Positions 26,842-36,069 are shown, counted from the stretch's first letter. The stretch is DNA of 64,000 bases from Bin34 sp965116185 (GCA_965116185.1 OZ220492.1:558001-622000); one strand, 5' to 3'. Numbers and translations: made by a program. The notes: generated by a model not told the origin, from the letters alone.

Positions 26842-27900
26842 TCAAGGACTCCGAGCCGACTGGACAAAGTGTTGTAGCTTGCGTTGGAAAAGGGAGTTGG
26901 CAAGTACTTCAGGATTTACCACCGGTTCCGGAATGGTCCCGGACAAGACTGCCAGTACATGCTCGGTGGCCTGCTGTCCGTTCCGCTGATACAGTTGATC
27001 CGTCCAGGCTAGGGTATGCGGTGCCAGTATGACATTATCCATAGCGACTAAGGGGCTGTTGGCCGGTAGTGGTTCCGGATCCAGCACATCCAGGCCGGCG
27101 CCGGCGATGGTATGGGCTTGTAGGGCTTCAATGAGGGCATCATGATCCACGATGGGGCCCCGGGCCGTGTTAATAAGATAAGCAGATTTTTTCATTAGAG
27201 CTAGGCGCTCACGGTTTATGAGATGATACGTTGTGGCATTGAGAGGACAGTTGAGGGCAACAAAATCGGATTCGGCCAGCAATGTGTCCAAAGATACAAG
27301 CTTCACATCCAGGGCTTGTGCCGTCTGTTCATGTCCGTAGGGATCGTGGGCCAGCTTGCGGGCTACATTGAAAGGATCAAGTAGTCGGAATAGATCGGCA
27401 CCAATGTTGCCCAGGCCTACGGAGCCCACGGTTTTGCCTTCCAGGCTCAGGGCCTGGTAGGCATTCCTTTGGCTCCAGTCACCGGATCGCACCACCCGAT
27501 CTTTGGCGAAAAGCCCCTTAGCCAGCGCCAGGAGCAGGGTCAGAATGGCCTCCGCTACCGGACGGCGCACTCCATCGGGGGTAATGGCCAGGAGACATCC
27601 GTTCCGGGACAGGGAAGGTAGGTGCAAGGTGTCGTACCCTACGCCCCAGCGCCCTATGACAGCCAAAGACGAATCGGGACCTACAGTAGCCGCGTTGAAG
27701 CGGTAACCCAGGAGCACGACACCATCCAGCCCTTGAATGTCAGCAGCCGTTACATGAACGCCCTGACTGTCACGGCCGGTAGCTTCAAAATAGCGGTACG
27801 TTACTTGGGCAGATGCTTTGGCCAGCCGTTCCTCGATCGGAGCCAGCACGGCAGTGCCGAGCGCATGGAAATCGGCAGAAATTCCAACGCACCATTTCAT
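26842..27900 (-). CDS. D-isomer 2-hydroxyacid dehydrogenase (NAD)
   Basis: 352 residues of the phosphoglycerate/glyoxylate dehydrogenase family. NAD motif GLGNIG at 162-167. The catalytic Arg lies in YLINTARGPIVDHDAL, the Glu in VLDPEPLPANSP, and the His in LAPHTLAWTD. It would reduce a 2-oxoacid to a D-2-hydroxyacid or the reverse, a natural partner for enzymes that produce 2-keto-3-deoxy acids. It precedes the PhyH gene on the same strand by 139 bases, so it may be the first gene of the catabolic operon or a separate unit. Confidence 0.93.
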   Translation of the reverse strand: MKWCVGISADFHALGTAVLAPIEERLAKASAQVTYRYFEATGRDSQGVHVTAADIQGLDGVVLLGYRFNAATVGPDSSLAVIGRWGVGYDTLHLPSLSRNGCLLAITPDGVRRPVAEAILTLLLALAKGLFAKDRVVRSGDWSQRNAYQALSLEGKTVGSVGLGNIGADLFRLLDPFNVARKLAHDPYGHEQTAQALDVKLVSLDTLLAESDFVALNCPLNATTYHLINRERLALMKKSAYLINTARGPIVDHDALIEALQAHTIAGAGLDVLDPEPLPANSPLVAMDNVILAPHTLAWTDQLYQRNGQQATEHVLAVLSGTIPEPVVNPEVLANSLFQRKLQHFVQSARSP

Positions 27901-28503
27901 CCTGCCATCTCCCGTGTTTTGTGCTTAACCGCTAATGATGAGCACGGAGTTGCCCGATCTTGCACTCCCGGCTCTATAGACCCTGAGGACTCTAGGTATC
28001 AACTCAACTTGTGGATATACTCTATCGCACCGTCATATGAGGGGGGTTACAATTCTCGTTGGTAAAAAGTCCTACGCCCAAATCCTGCGGTGTGCTAGGG
28101 ATGACCTAAGAGAGGAACAAGCTGTGCAGCCACAGCTCCCTCCCCATCTGGTGCTCATCCACTAGGCAGGAAGGGTGCTGCCAAGGCGTGCCGATCCGTC
28201 ACGGTCTCAGGGCGATGGGAGCAGCCACAAATCCCTATCAACCACTACATCCTCCCGGGGGTACTGGTAGCTGTAGCCACGCAAGGTAACCCTCCCCGTA
28301 TTACACCGGCATAGCGTTTTGTTGTGCCTAATACTCAGGAGTACAATCCATAATATATCTATTGTTTGTCTAGCGTTTTCTGTTGCCCTTGTACCTTGTA
28401 GTAAACGAGTATGGGAGTATGGCGAAACACCCCTTGCTCGGAAGCTCAAACCGTGGATAGGCTATGTAAAGAGCATTGCTTGATGCAAAGGATACATACT
28501 TAG
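27901..28503. other. Intergenic region between divergent genes
   Basis: About 600 bases with no convincing gene; short open frames here have no protein-like composition. It must contain the divergent promoters for the 2-hydroxyacid dehydrogenase (left) and the fibronectin-type protein (right). The right third (28300-28500) is visibly AT-richer than the surroundings. I see no repeat, tRNA or clear riboswitch. Confidence 0.5.
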
Positions 28504-30534
28504 ATGGCAAATATACACGACGAATCCCTTCAGATTGAAATGCCTAAAATTGCTCTTCTATCTCCTTCCCTACCACCACACACATGGGGTACCGGGCGTG
28601 GAACTGAATCGAGAGACATTGTTCGGTGGACAAGCCTACACAGAATCGGGCTGATCCTCGTCGCTGCAGTTCTGCTGATGCTAGTCGCTCCCTTCATGCT
28701 GCCGGCAGTAGAGGCACAGGGTGTAGTCCCTGCTAAGCCACAGGTATTCATTGCGGCGGCGGGACCGGACTTTGGACAGGCCACACTCTACTGGGCTAAC
28801 CCGGACGATCCTTCAATTACCAAGTATCAGTACCAGTACAAGGAGTCGCCTTTCGGCAGCTACGATTCCTGGCTTGATATACCCGGTTCTAAGGCGAACA
28901 CTACTACGCACACCATAACGGGCCTAGCGAGCAGAGCGTATAGTTTCAGAGTTCGTGCCGTGAATGATGTGGGTCCTAGTCGGCCATCCGCTGAAGGAAT
29001 GCGCCATCTTCGGGACAAGTTAATTACGGTGTCAACGGACACTACGCGCGTAGCGGAAGGAGATGCAGGCCGGACGGACATTGCCGTGACCGTTACCTTG
29101 TCGCAGGCGGCACCGTCGGGAGGGTTACCGTTTGAATTCTATGTCTCACATATTTCAACGGTAACTAACAACGCGGAGATACTCGCGCCTGCTTCCTGTG
29201 ATACTCCCTCTGCGCACGCAGATCTTTGTTATCCCGACGGTCCCGTCGTATGGGTGCCTGAGGGCACGACATCCGCGTCATACACGCTGAGCATTCTGGG
29301 TGATACGACTGCAGAGGACGAAGAGATTCTCTATTTGGACGGATTCAGCGTACATGCGCGGGATACCGCTTGGGCTGTTAACCTAGCGCGCATCTTCATT
29401 GAAGACAACGACCAAGGCGCTTCTGCCAAGTCCGGCGTGTCGCCGTCAACGGAGGACATCTCCCCCACCCCCACGGCGAAGCCGCCTACTGAGCCGCGGG
29501 TATTCATTGCGGCGGCGGGACCGGACTTTGGACAGGCCACACTCTACTGGGCTAACCCGGACGATCCTTCAATTACCAAGTATCAGTACCAGTACAAGGA
29601 GTCGCCTTTCGGCAGCTACGATTCCTGGCTTGATATACCCGGTTCTAAGGCGAACACTACTACGCACACCATAACGGGCCTAGCGAGCAGAGCGTATAGT
29701 TTCAGAGTTCGTGCCGTGAATGATGTGGGTCCTAGTCGGCCATCCGCTGAAGGAATGCGCCATCTTCGGGACAAGTTAATTACGGTGTCAACGGACACTA
29801 CGCGCGTAGTGGAAGGAAATGCAGGCCGGACGGACATTGCCGTGACCGTTACCCTGTCGCAGGCGGCACCGCCGGGAGGGTTACCGTTTGAATTCTATGT
29901 CTCACATATTTCAACGGTAACTAACAACGCGGAGATACTCGCGCCTGCTTCCTGTGATACTCCCTCTGCGCACGCAGATCTTTGTTATCCCGACGGTCCC
30001 GTCGTATGGGTGCCTGAGGGCACGACATCCGCGTCATACACGCTGAGCATTCTGGGTGATACGACTGCAGAGGACGAAGAGATTCTCTATTTGGACGGAT
30101 TCAGCGTACATGCGCGGGATACCGCTTGGGCTGTTAACCTAGCGCGCATCTTCATTGAAGATGGCAAGACATCAGCTAACGAGCACGACACCACCGCCAA
30201 GAAAACTCCTTTCCCCGTACGCAACCTGCGCGTTGATACAAGTATACAAGGGCAGGTGACGATCATCTGGCGCTCAGGCAAAGTAGGTGGCGGCAATACA
30301 CAAAGATGCCGGCGCGCCGAGCCCCAGTTGTTTTACTACCGCCTTGACAACTTGACCCAGGGTACCCTCATTGCTGACGGCTGGATCGAGGACCAAAGTG
30401 GCAGAAAAATCACAAAAACGATCACCGAGGGTTTGCCCGAAGGTAAGGGCTATCAACTCCGGGCTGTCGTTTCAACATTTTCAAAAGAGTGTGAGGCTTG
30501 GTCTGCGTATAAGGCTGTAAGCTGGTGGCAGTAA
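28504..30534 (+). CDS. Exported fibronectin type III/Calx-beta-like repeat protein
   Basis: 676 residues. A cytoplasmic N-terminus of about 45 residues leads into a hydrophobic segment (48-66) ending in AVEA, so it is a long signal sequence or a membrane anchor. Two units follow (81-301 and 333-553). Each has a fibronectin III-like domain (ATLYWANPDDPSITKYQYQY, then YSFRVRAVNDVGPS) and a Calx-beta-like domain (TRVAEGDAGRTDIAVTVTLS, then LARIFIEDN). The units are joined by a Pro/Thr-rich linker. A third, diverged fibronectin-like domain ends the protein. The units differ at only about four bases in 662. It is likely a surface adhesion or matrix protein; such proteins are common in sponge-associated Chloroflexota (from memory). 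Confidence 0.8.
   Translation: MANIHDESLQIEMPKIALLSPSLPPHTWGTGRGTESRDIVRWTSLHRIGLILVAAVLLMLVAPFMLPAVEAQGVVPAKPQVFIAAAGPDFGQATLYWANPDDPSITKYQYQYKESPFGSYDSWLDIPGSKANTTTHTITGLASRAYSFRVRAVNDVGPSRPSAEGMRHLRDKLITVSTDTTRVAEGDAGRTDIAVTVTLSQAAPSGGLPFEFYVSHISTVTNNAEILAPASCDTPSAHADLCYPDGPVVWVPEGTTSASYTLSILGDTTAEDEEILYLDGFSVHARDTAWAVNLARIFIEDNDQGASAKSGVSPSTEDISPTPTAKPPTEPRVFIAAAGPDFGQATLYWANPDDPSITKYQYQYKESPFGSYDSWLDIPGSKANTTTHTITGLASRAYSFRVRAVNDVGPSRPSAEGMRHLRDKLITVSTDTTRVVEGNAGRTDIAVTVTLSQAAPPGGLPFEFYVSHISTVTNNAEILAPASCDTPSAHADLCYPDGPVVWVPEGTTSASYTLSILGDTTAEDEEILYLDGFSVHARDTAWAVNLARIFIEDGKTSANEHDTTAKKTPFPVRNLRVDTSIQGQVTIIWRSGKVGGGNTQRCRRAEPQLFYYRLDNLTQGTLIADGWIEDQSGRKITKTITEGLPEGKGYQLRAVVSTFSKECEAWSAYKAVSWWQ
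28744..29405 (+). repeat. Tandem repeat unit 1 inside the surface protein gene
   Basis: First copy of a near-identical 662-base unit. The second begins exactly 756 bases downstream, which keeps the frame (252 codons). Differences noted: Ala/Val and Asp/Asn near 29054-29060, one silent change in the Thr-Leu-Ser stretch, and Ser/Pro in the APSGG segment. Confidence 0.92.
29500..30161 (+). repeat. Tandem repeat unit 2 inside the surface protein gene
   Basis: Second copy of the unit described at 28744-29405, about 99% identical at the base level. The 94 bases between the copies encode the unique linker with SPTPTAKPPTEP. Confidence 0.92.
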
Positions 30535-30616
30535 GATTGATCAGCAGCGCATGGCACCGGCAGGGGATTAGACCCTACTAGCTAGCTGAGATAGCTCGTC
30601 ACTTTCCGGTCTACGT

Positions 30617-30651
30617 CAAGCCCCCGATACGCATATAGCATCGGGGGCTTG
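30617..30651 (+). terminator. Strong hairpin after the surface protein gene
   Basis: Twelve-base-pair perfect stem CAAGCCCCCGAT/ATCGGGGGCTTG (30617-30628 with 30640-30651) and an 11-base loop, 83 bases after the stop. Only a weak T-run follows, so it may act as a 3' stabiliser or a poor intrinsic terminator. The rest of 30535-30842 holds nothing else I can name. Confidence 0.55.
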
Positions 30652-30842
30652 GTTATGGCGCTCGGCCAGACCCGGTCTGGATGTCTGGATTCACGCAAAC
30701 CCCATAAACCGTTGCTAGTAGCCTTCCAGTCCCCCTGGTTACGCAAACTAGGAGGTATCCGCTCTCTTGCTGAATCCTTTACAATCAAGGTTAGTGTAAT
30801 GGGCCTTGGGCCCTTTCCCGGTAGTAAGGTAAAAGATATGGC

Positions 30843-31721
30843 ATGAGTATTAATAAAGCGATCGAACTGTTGCAACTGAAACAGCCTGTGTTTTGTACGG
30901 GCGTATCCCGACTTTCCTACGACAGCGGTAAGAGCATGGCTCAAACTTGGGCTGACATGGTCCGCATTAATATGGAACACGGTCTCTTTGATCTATCAGC
31001 TCTGGATGCATTTATGGCTGGTCTTCTTGACGGTGGGCCGACAGCATCCGGACATCTCACCCCGACAATCATGGTGGAACTGCCCGTGCTAGGGCATAGT
31101 GCCGATGCGATCAGGGCCAACGTATGGCAATTCCAACAAATCCTGGCCCGTGGTGTCCATGCCCTGTTGCTCTGTCATGCGGAAGATCCCCGAGCGGTGA
31201 CCGCCTACGTTGAATCCTGCCGGTATGCGTGCCACCGGCAGGGCGTGGGACAGGGTCTGGCGCAGGGTACACGGGGGGCCGGAGCGCAGGCGAGTGCGGG
31301 AGCCCGGTGGGGCATCTCTGGCCCCGCCTACATCATGGCTGCCGATCCGTGGCCTCTCAATCCGGATGGGGAACTACTTCTAGGTGTGAAGATCGAAAAC
31401 CAGACGGCTTTGGCGCACAGTGATGCCATAGCCGCCGTGCCGGGCCTGGGTTTTGCCGAATGGGGCCCCGGCGACATGGGATTGTCATTTGGGTATATTG
31501 ATAACCATGATCCGCCTTATCCCGTTGAAATGTGGGCGGCGCGGAATCGTGTCAAAGCGTCTCTTGATCAGGTCAACGTGCCTTTCTTTGAAGGACAGTT
31601 CAACGAGAGCAACGTGTGTGACCGGTTTGACGAGGGCGTGCAAATTTTTGCCTGCTCAGACGCCCATAAGGACATTGCTGCCCTGGTCCGTGCGCACGCT
31701 GGGCGTACTATGCCGGTATAG
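30843..31721 (+). CDS. HpcH/HpaI aldolase/citrate lyase family protein
   Basis: 292 residues, TIM-barrel class II aldolase type. These enzymes cleave 2-keto-3-deoxy or 4-hydroxy-2-oxo acids to pyruvate plus an aldehyde with a divalent metal. Seen: TIMVELPVLGHSADAIRANV, LLGVKIENQTALAHSDAI with the metal-ligand Glu, and GFAEWGPGDMGLSFG with the second metal ligand Asp. An internal Gly/Ala/Gln-rich stretch (QGVGQGLAQGTRGAGAQASAG, residues about 132-152) is unusual, perhaps a flexible loop. It is monocistronic, with a terminator after the stop. Confidence 0.88.
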   Translation: MSINKAIELLQLKQPVFCTGVSRLSYDSGKSMAQTWADMVRINMEHGLFDLSALDAFMAGLLDGGPTASGHLTPTIMVELPVLGHSADAIRANVWQFQQILARGVHALLLCHAEDPRAVTAYVESCRYACHRQGVGQGLAQGTRGAGAQASAGARWGISGPAYIMAADPWPLNPDGELLLGVKIENQTALAHSDAIAAVPGLGFAEWGPGDMGLSFGYIDNHDPPYPVEMWAARNRVKASLDQVNVPFFEGQFNESNVCDRFDEGVQIFACSDAHKDIAALVRAHAGRTMPV

Positions 31722-31735
31722 CTTGATTAACTCCG

Positions 31736-31773
31736 GCCGTAGCCCTTGAGGTAGGGGGCTACGGCTGTGTTTT
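31736..31773 (+). terminator. Intrinsic terminator of the aldolase gene
   Basis: Ten-base-pair perfect stem GCCGTAGCCC/GGGCTACGGC with a ten-base loop, followed by TGTGTTTT. It lies 15 bases after the aldolase stop and overlaps the end of the convergent LysM gene. Confidence 0.8.
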
Positions 31774-32811
31774 AGGTATGAGTAGCTGTTGGCCGACACT
31801 GAGAATGTCGGCGTTATCCAACTGGTTCAGACTGCGCAGCACATCAATCGACACATCGTACTGCTGCGCAATGGCGGTCAGGGTTTCGCCAGCTCGTACC
31901 GTATGATTCAGATAGCCATCCTGGACCTGGGGGGCCACACCCGGAATGAGTAGACTCTGCCCTATGGCAATCTGATCCTGGTCTTGCAGACCATTGGCTT
32001 CAATGATAGACCTTGTCGTCACCTCATAGTACAGAGCGATCTCCGACAAAGTCTCACCGGCCCGTACCGTGTGCGTAACCACCTCCGTGATCTGCGGTTC
32101 CGGCTGCGCCATCCCTGAGATCAGGGCATCTTCCGGTAGTCGGAGACGCTGGCCGATGGCTATGGTGTCCTGCGACTCTAAGTTGTTGATCTTTTGGATG
32201 GCATCCGCTTCCACACCATAGCGCAGCGCTATGTCATTCACGGTATCGCCAGCCTGTACCGTGTGATACAGACCATCTTCCTCCCAGTCTAGTGATGAGG
32301 CCGGTACGGGAATAACCAGACGTACGCCCTCCGGTACCTGATCCAGATCAACGAGTGGATTGGCAGCCTGGATTTCATCCAACGTCACCCCGAATTCCAG
32401 GGCGATGGCCGAAACCATATCGCCCGCCTGAACAGTGTAATAGACCGGTGCCTCGTCTAGATCCTCCGTGGTAGTGCCCGCGGCCATATTGGGGGGAGCC
32501 GGCACTCTCAGTTCGTCGCCCGGAAAGAGCCGATCACTCGTAAGCTGGGGATTCAGGCTCTTGATGTCGGCTATGGTCGTCTCAAAGCGCTCGGCGACCG
32601 CACTCAATATATCGCCCTCACGGACGATGTAAACAATGGGTTCCCGCACTTCCGACTCTGTGTCCTCTCCGGATTCCCTGGGGGATGCCAGAGTCTCAAG
32701 AGCTACCGGGTCTGCCGTCAGAATAAACTCACCTGTGACGCGGTCACGGGTGCAGCTGGTCAGGAAAACACAGAGCAAAACCACCCAGAGCAACTTGGCT
32801 ACATAGGACAT
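31759..32811 (-). CDS. Lipoprotein with five LysM domains
   Basis: 350 residues. Signal peptide with lipobox LTSC, Cys20 being the lipidated residue. A short acidic linker is followed by five LysM modules, each about 45 residues with the YxVxxGDxxxxIA pattern: YIVREGDILSAVAERF, YYTVQAGDMVSAIALEF, YHTVQAGDTVNDIALRY, VTHTVRAGETLSEIALYY and LNHTVRAGETLTAIAQQY. No catalytic domain is present. It is a cell-envelope protein that presumably binds peptidoglycan or other GlcNAc polymers. Confidence 0.93.
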   Translation of the reverse strand: MSYVAKLLWVVLLCVFLTSCTRDRVTGEFILTADPVALETLASPRESGEDTESEVREPIVYIVREGDILSAVAERFETTIADIKSLNPQLTSDRLFPGDELRVPAPPNMAAGTTTEDLDEAPVYYTVQAGDMVSAIALEFGVTLDEIQAANPLVDLDQVPEGVRLVIPVPASSLDWEEDGLYHTVQAGDTVNDIALRYGVEADAIQKINNLESQDTIAIGQRLRLPEDALISGMAQPEPQITEVVTHTVRAGETLSEIALYYEVTTRSIIEANGLQDQDQIAIGQSLLIPGVAPQVQDGYLNHTVRAGETLTAIAQQYDVSIDVLRSLNQLDNADILSVGQQLLIPKTQP

Positions 32812-32925
32812 GGAGATGTGTACTCCTCAACGTAGTGGTCTGTCCCTAGCTTCTACTATATCACAGCCTTGCCTGTAGATTGGACAGGATACTGACCGCG
32901 GCGTGGTACCGTCTCTGTTTCTCCG

Positions 32926-33984
32926 TTATTCAAGGGCAATTTCGGTGGAGGGTCGAGCCAGGGCCGCCATGCTCAGTAGGCCCGCCGTAACCCGGGCGAT
33001 CTGCCGTAGGGATTGGGCCGCTGCGCATTCCGGATGTGTGATCACCACCGGTTCTCCCGCATCGCTACCGGTCCGGATCCGAGGATCCAGATCCACGCGG
33101 CCGATAAAGTCCAAGCCCATGTCACGGGCGGCTTGCTGGCCGCCCCCCTGCCCAAAGACATCACCCGCCATATTCTCAATCACACCCAGCACGGGTACGT
33201 CTAGCTTAGTGAAAGCACCGGCTCCCCGCTTGGCATCGCTGACCGACACCGCCTGCGGCGTAGTGACAATGACACCGCCCGTGATGGGCACGCTCTGCGC
33301 TAACGTCAGCTGGGCATCTCCCGTACCCGGGGGCAGATCCACGATCAGATAATCCAGTTCACCCCAATGCACGTCGATCAGAAACTGCCGAATTGCACTG
33401 TGCAGCATGGGCCCGCGCCACACTACGGCTTCTCCCTCCGGCATCAGGAACCCCATGGACATTACCTGCACGCCATACGCTTCATGGGGCACCATTTTGC
33501 CGTCGCGTACCGACAGGGGACCGGATAGACCCATCATCAGGGGCACGTTGGGGCCATACACATCCGTGTCCAGCAGGCCGACGCGAGCCCCTTCCAGGAC
33601 CAGACTCACGGCTAGGTTGACACTGCATGTTGTCTTGCCCACACCCCCCTTACCGCTGCTGATCGCCAGTACCGTCTTAATGTCCACATTCAACTTCTGA
33701 GCAATGCGTTCGTCCTGGGCGACACGATGCGTGAAGTCAATGACGACTTCCTCTACTCCCGGCACGGCTTGTACGGCTTCCAGCGCTGTACACTCGATCT
33801 GTCCCTGCAGGGGACAGGCAGGCGTGGTCAGTTCAATCGTGAAGGAGACCCGGGCCCCCTCGATCTGAATATCCCTGATCATGTTCAGAGTCACCAGATC
33901 CTGGCGCAGTTCCGGTTCTATGACCGTGCCGAGCGCCTGGGTAATAAGTTCGGGCGTGAAAGGGGGTGAGGTTGTGGAGACCAT
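32926..33984 (-). CDS. mrp: Mrp/NBP35-family iron-sulfur cluster carrier ATPase
   Basis: A P-loop ATPase that binds and hands over Fe-S clusters. 352 residues from the ATG at 33984; the frame is open to 34050 but that extension is Cys-rich and unlikely. An N-terminal MIP18/DUF59 domain (ITQALGTVIEPELRQDLVTLNMI) precedes the deviant Walker A SSGKGGVGKTTC (about 109-120). DTDVYGPNVPLMMG and LIVDLPPGTGDAQLT are further family motifs. The CPxC motif usual after ENM is missing (ENMAGDVFGQGGG), as in some Chloroflexota homologues, so cluster binding may differ. The nuo genes with many Fe-S sites lie about 3 kb away. Confidence 0.94.
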   Translation of the reverse strand: MVSTTSPPFTPELITQALGTVIEPELRQDLVTLNMIRDIQIEGARVSFTIELTTPACPLQGQIECTALEAVQAVPGVEEVVIDFTHRVAQDERIAQKLNVDIKTVLAISSGKGGVGKTTCSVNLAVSLVLEGARVGLLDTDVYGPNVPLMMGLSGPLSVRDGKMVPHEAYGVQVMSMGFLMPEGEAVVWRGPMLHSAIRQFLIDVHWGELDYLIVDLPPGTGDAQLTLAQSVPITGGVIVTTPQAVSVSDAKRGAGAFTKLDVPVLGVIENMAGDVFGQGGGQQAARDMGLDFIGRVDLDPRIRTGSDAGEPVVITHPECAAAQSLRQIARVTAGLLSMAALARPSTEIALE

Positions 33985-34082
33985 AAACGTTGTCCGACTG
34001 CAGGAGCACCTTTTATAACATAAACAGGGATACGATAGCGTAACGCTCACCCCCTAGGAGGGCAAGTGCGCGGCAACGACTT

Positions 34083-35390
34083 TCAGGTTGTACGATCTTG
34101 AACCATGAGGTTTGCTGCACGCTGCCCCATCTGTACGGCGTAATTCGTACCTCTGTCCCAGGGCCAGACCTGGCTCATAGTGGCCAAATACAGGCCAGGC
34201 CAAGGCGTCTGGAGCGGCAAGCGTTGGGAACCGGAGCCGGGATAGGGAACAGGCTGTGCATAGGCGGTACGATGCAGCCAAGTGCCCTGAATCCAGGCAG
34301 GTTTAAAGTCCGGATTGAAGGCAGTGAAACCGGTGAGCATTTCCTGTATTACGGTCTCTTCCGGGAGGGTGAGTAGCCTGTGATCCTTTTCCACATATGA
34401 GCCGGCGTATACCAGGTGATGCCCGCCGTAGTGATGGGGTGGGATCATGGCCGTATGCTCCACTAGGGCTAGAAAGGGCAGGCCGGCGTTAGCCGGTATG
34501 CTGATCCAATAGGTACCCTGGGTCAAGGAACGATCCAGAGCTACGGTGAGGACCACGGCCCCCATGTAGACACCCTCGTGTAGCTTGCGGATGTAGGTGG
34601 CAGGCAGATCAGGACAACATTGGGCCAGACCGGCGGGAGAGCCCGTATAGAGCAGGGCATCGGCTGTCCAGGTCTGGTGGGGAGTCGTCACCGTAAAGCC
34701 CTCAGACGCCGGTGTAATGGCATGGACAGGTGTATTGAATGCCAGTTGGATGCCCAGATCTTGGAGTTTCTGCGTAACGGCGTCAGCCCAAGCCTGGAAG
34801 CCCCCCCGGAAATAACCGAGATCCGCCGTGCGCTTGTAGATACGGGCCGCAAACCAGGCCAGAGATACATCATGTGTGTAGGGGCCAAACTTGCCCTCCA
34901 GTAAGGATTGCCACAGCGCGGTATAGGCGTCTGTGCCCATGCGTGATCCCAGCCACTGATGGGCTGTTGCCTTATCAAAGGTGTGCCAGGGAGGACGGGG
35001 ATGCCAGCGTAGGTAGGCAAGTATCAGGCCCATACGCAGTTTCTGGATCAGTGTGAGGTGGGGAAACGACAACAGGGAACCCGGGCTGTCCAGGCGATAG
35101 GATTGTCCCTCGTAGAAATAGGCTGTGGTGGGTGAATGAAATTCCAGCAAATCCGCCAGCCCCAACGTACGCGTGAAGTCAATAATGTCTTCATCGTTGG
35201 TGAACAGGTGGTGATAAAACTTTTCCAGTGGCCATTCCCAGTTCGGATGCCCACGGAAACCTGTGGCTAGGCCACCCGCCTGAGAACCGCCTTCCAGTAC
35301 AACAATCTCCCTGGAGGAGCATTCCTGTGTGGCCAGACAATGGGCCGCGGCCAGGCCACTGGGACCTGCGCCAACAATGACAATGCGCAT
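34083..35390 (-). CDS. NAD(P)/FAD-dependent oxidoreductase (protoporphyrinogen oxidase-like amine oxidase fold)
   Basis: 435 residues with N-terminal FAD-binding GAGPSGLAAAHCL (residues 7-19) and VLEGGSQAGGLATGF. In the middle are KFYHHLFTNDEDIIDFTRTLGL and the stretch LLEGKFGPYTHDVSLAWFAARIYKR. This is the family often annotated as phytoene desaturase- or protoporphyrinogen oxidase-like and found near cell-surface glycolipid genes. The true substrate is unknown. It is a single gene on the minus strand, 98 bases before the mrp start. Confidence 0.83.
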   Translation of the reverse strand: MRIVIVGAGPSGLAAAHCLATQECSSREIVVLEGGSQAGGLATGFRGHPNWEWPLEKFYHHLFTNDEDIIDFTRTLGLADLLEFHSPTTAYFYEGQSYRLDSPGSLLSFPHLTLIQKLRMGLILAYLRWHPRPPWHTFDKATAHQWLGSRMGTDAYTALWQSLLEGKFGPYTHDVSLAWFAARIYKRTADLGYFRGGFQAWADAVTQKLQDLGIQLAFNTPVHAITPASEGFTVTTPHQTWTADALLYTGSPAGLAQCCPDLPATYIRKLHEGVYMGAVVLTVALDRSLTQGTYWISIPANAGLPFLALVEHTAMIPPHHYGGHHLVYAGSYVEKDHRLLTLPEETVIQEMLTGFTAFNPDFKPAWIQGTWLHRTAYAQPVPYPGSGSQRLPLQTPWPGLYLATMSQVWPWDRGTNYAVQMGQRAANLMVQDRTT

Positions 35391-35509
35391 GGAGGCAGGA
35401 AGCTATATAGGTATGGACAGAGGACAAAGAGTGTCTACAAACCCGGCATGCGGACGGGCACGCTGGCCCTGGGGGTGGTGGGCTATACGCCTGAGACCAC
35501 AGGTGGGCT

Positions 35510-35896
35510 TCATGCCGGCACGTGTGCGGGAGGTAGGTGTGGGTAGGATCTCTGGTGCGGCATAGGGAAAAGATGGGTGATGGTGGGTAAGTCCCGTTCA
35601 ATGCGGCACAGGGCTTGCTCAAACAGATCCAGCAATTCTTCGTCGGAGCCCTTGTAACAGCGGATGGTCCGGGCACTGCATATTTTGCACCCCTGCAGAA
35701 ATTTGTAGCTTTCACTATGACACGGCATACAGTCGCCTAGTTCCACTAACATGAGCATGAAGGCTAAGCTGAGAGGATGGTCTTCGTCCACAGCCAATAC
35801 CCGATCCACCAGCTGAGTCCAGGTAGGACCGCGCAGAGTACGCAGAGTGGGAATTAGGTAGGTAGGAAACAACAGTTCCGCTTGGGGGTGATGCAT
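35510..35896 (-). CDS. Conserved Cys-rich small protein, unknown function
   Basis: 128 residues from the ATG at 35896, which has GGGAG eight bases upstream; the frame runs further to 35959 without such a site. The sequence LLFPTYLIPTLRTLRGPTW, PLSLAFMLMLVELGDC and the cluster DCMPCHSE..GCKICSARTIRCYKGSDEELL contain five closely spaced cysteines, in CxxC plus CxxC arrangement, that could bind zinc or a cluster. I recall similar sequences in other Chloroflexota, always uncharacterised. No transmembrane segment is seen. It is isolated between the FAD oxidoreductase and UPF0173 genes. Confidence 0.7.
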   Translation of the reverse strand: MHHPQAELLFPTYLIPTLRTLRGPTWTQLVDRVLAVDEDHPLSLAFMLMLVELGDCMPCHSESYKFLQGCKICSARTIRCYKGSDEELLDLFEQALCRIERDLPTITHLFPMPHQRSYPHLPPAHVPA

Positions 35897-36069
35897 AGTA
35901 CACGCTCCCTTGGCTCCGTAGCCAACAATTATCATAGCCCACATGACCAGACGATCCACATACCAAGGACTGCTTGGTGCGGTTCATGTCCAAAGCCACT
36001 GGGGCTCTGAGATATGGCTATTATTGCCCGTGGGGGTGATCGTGTACCTACATGACCACCCCGCGGCGG

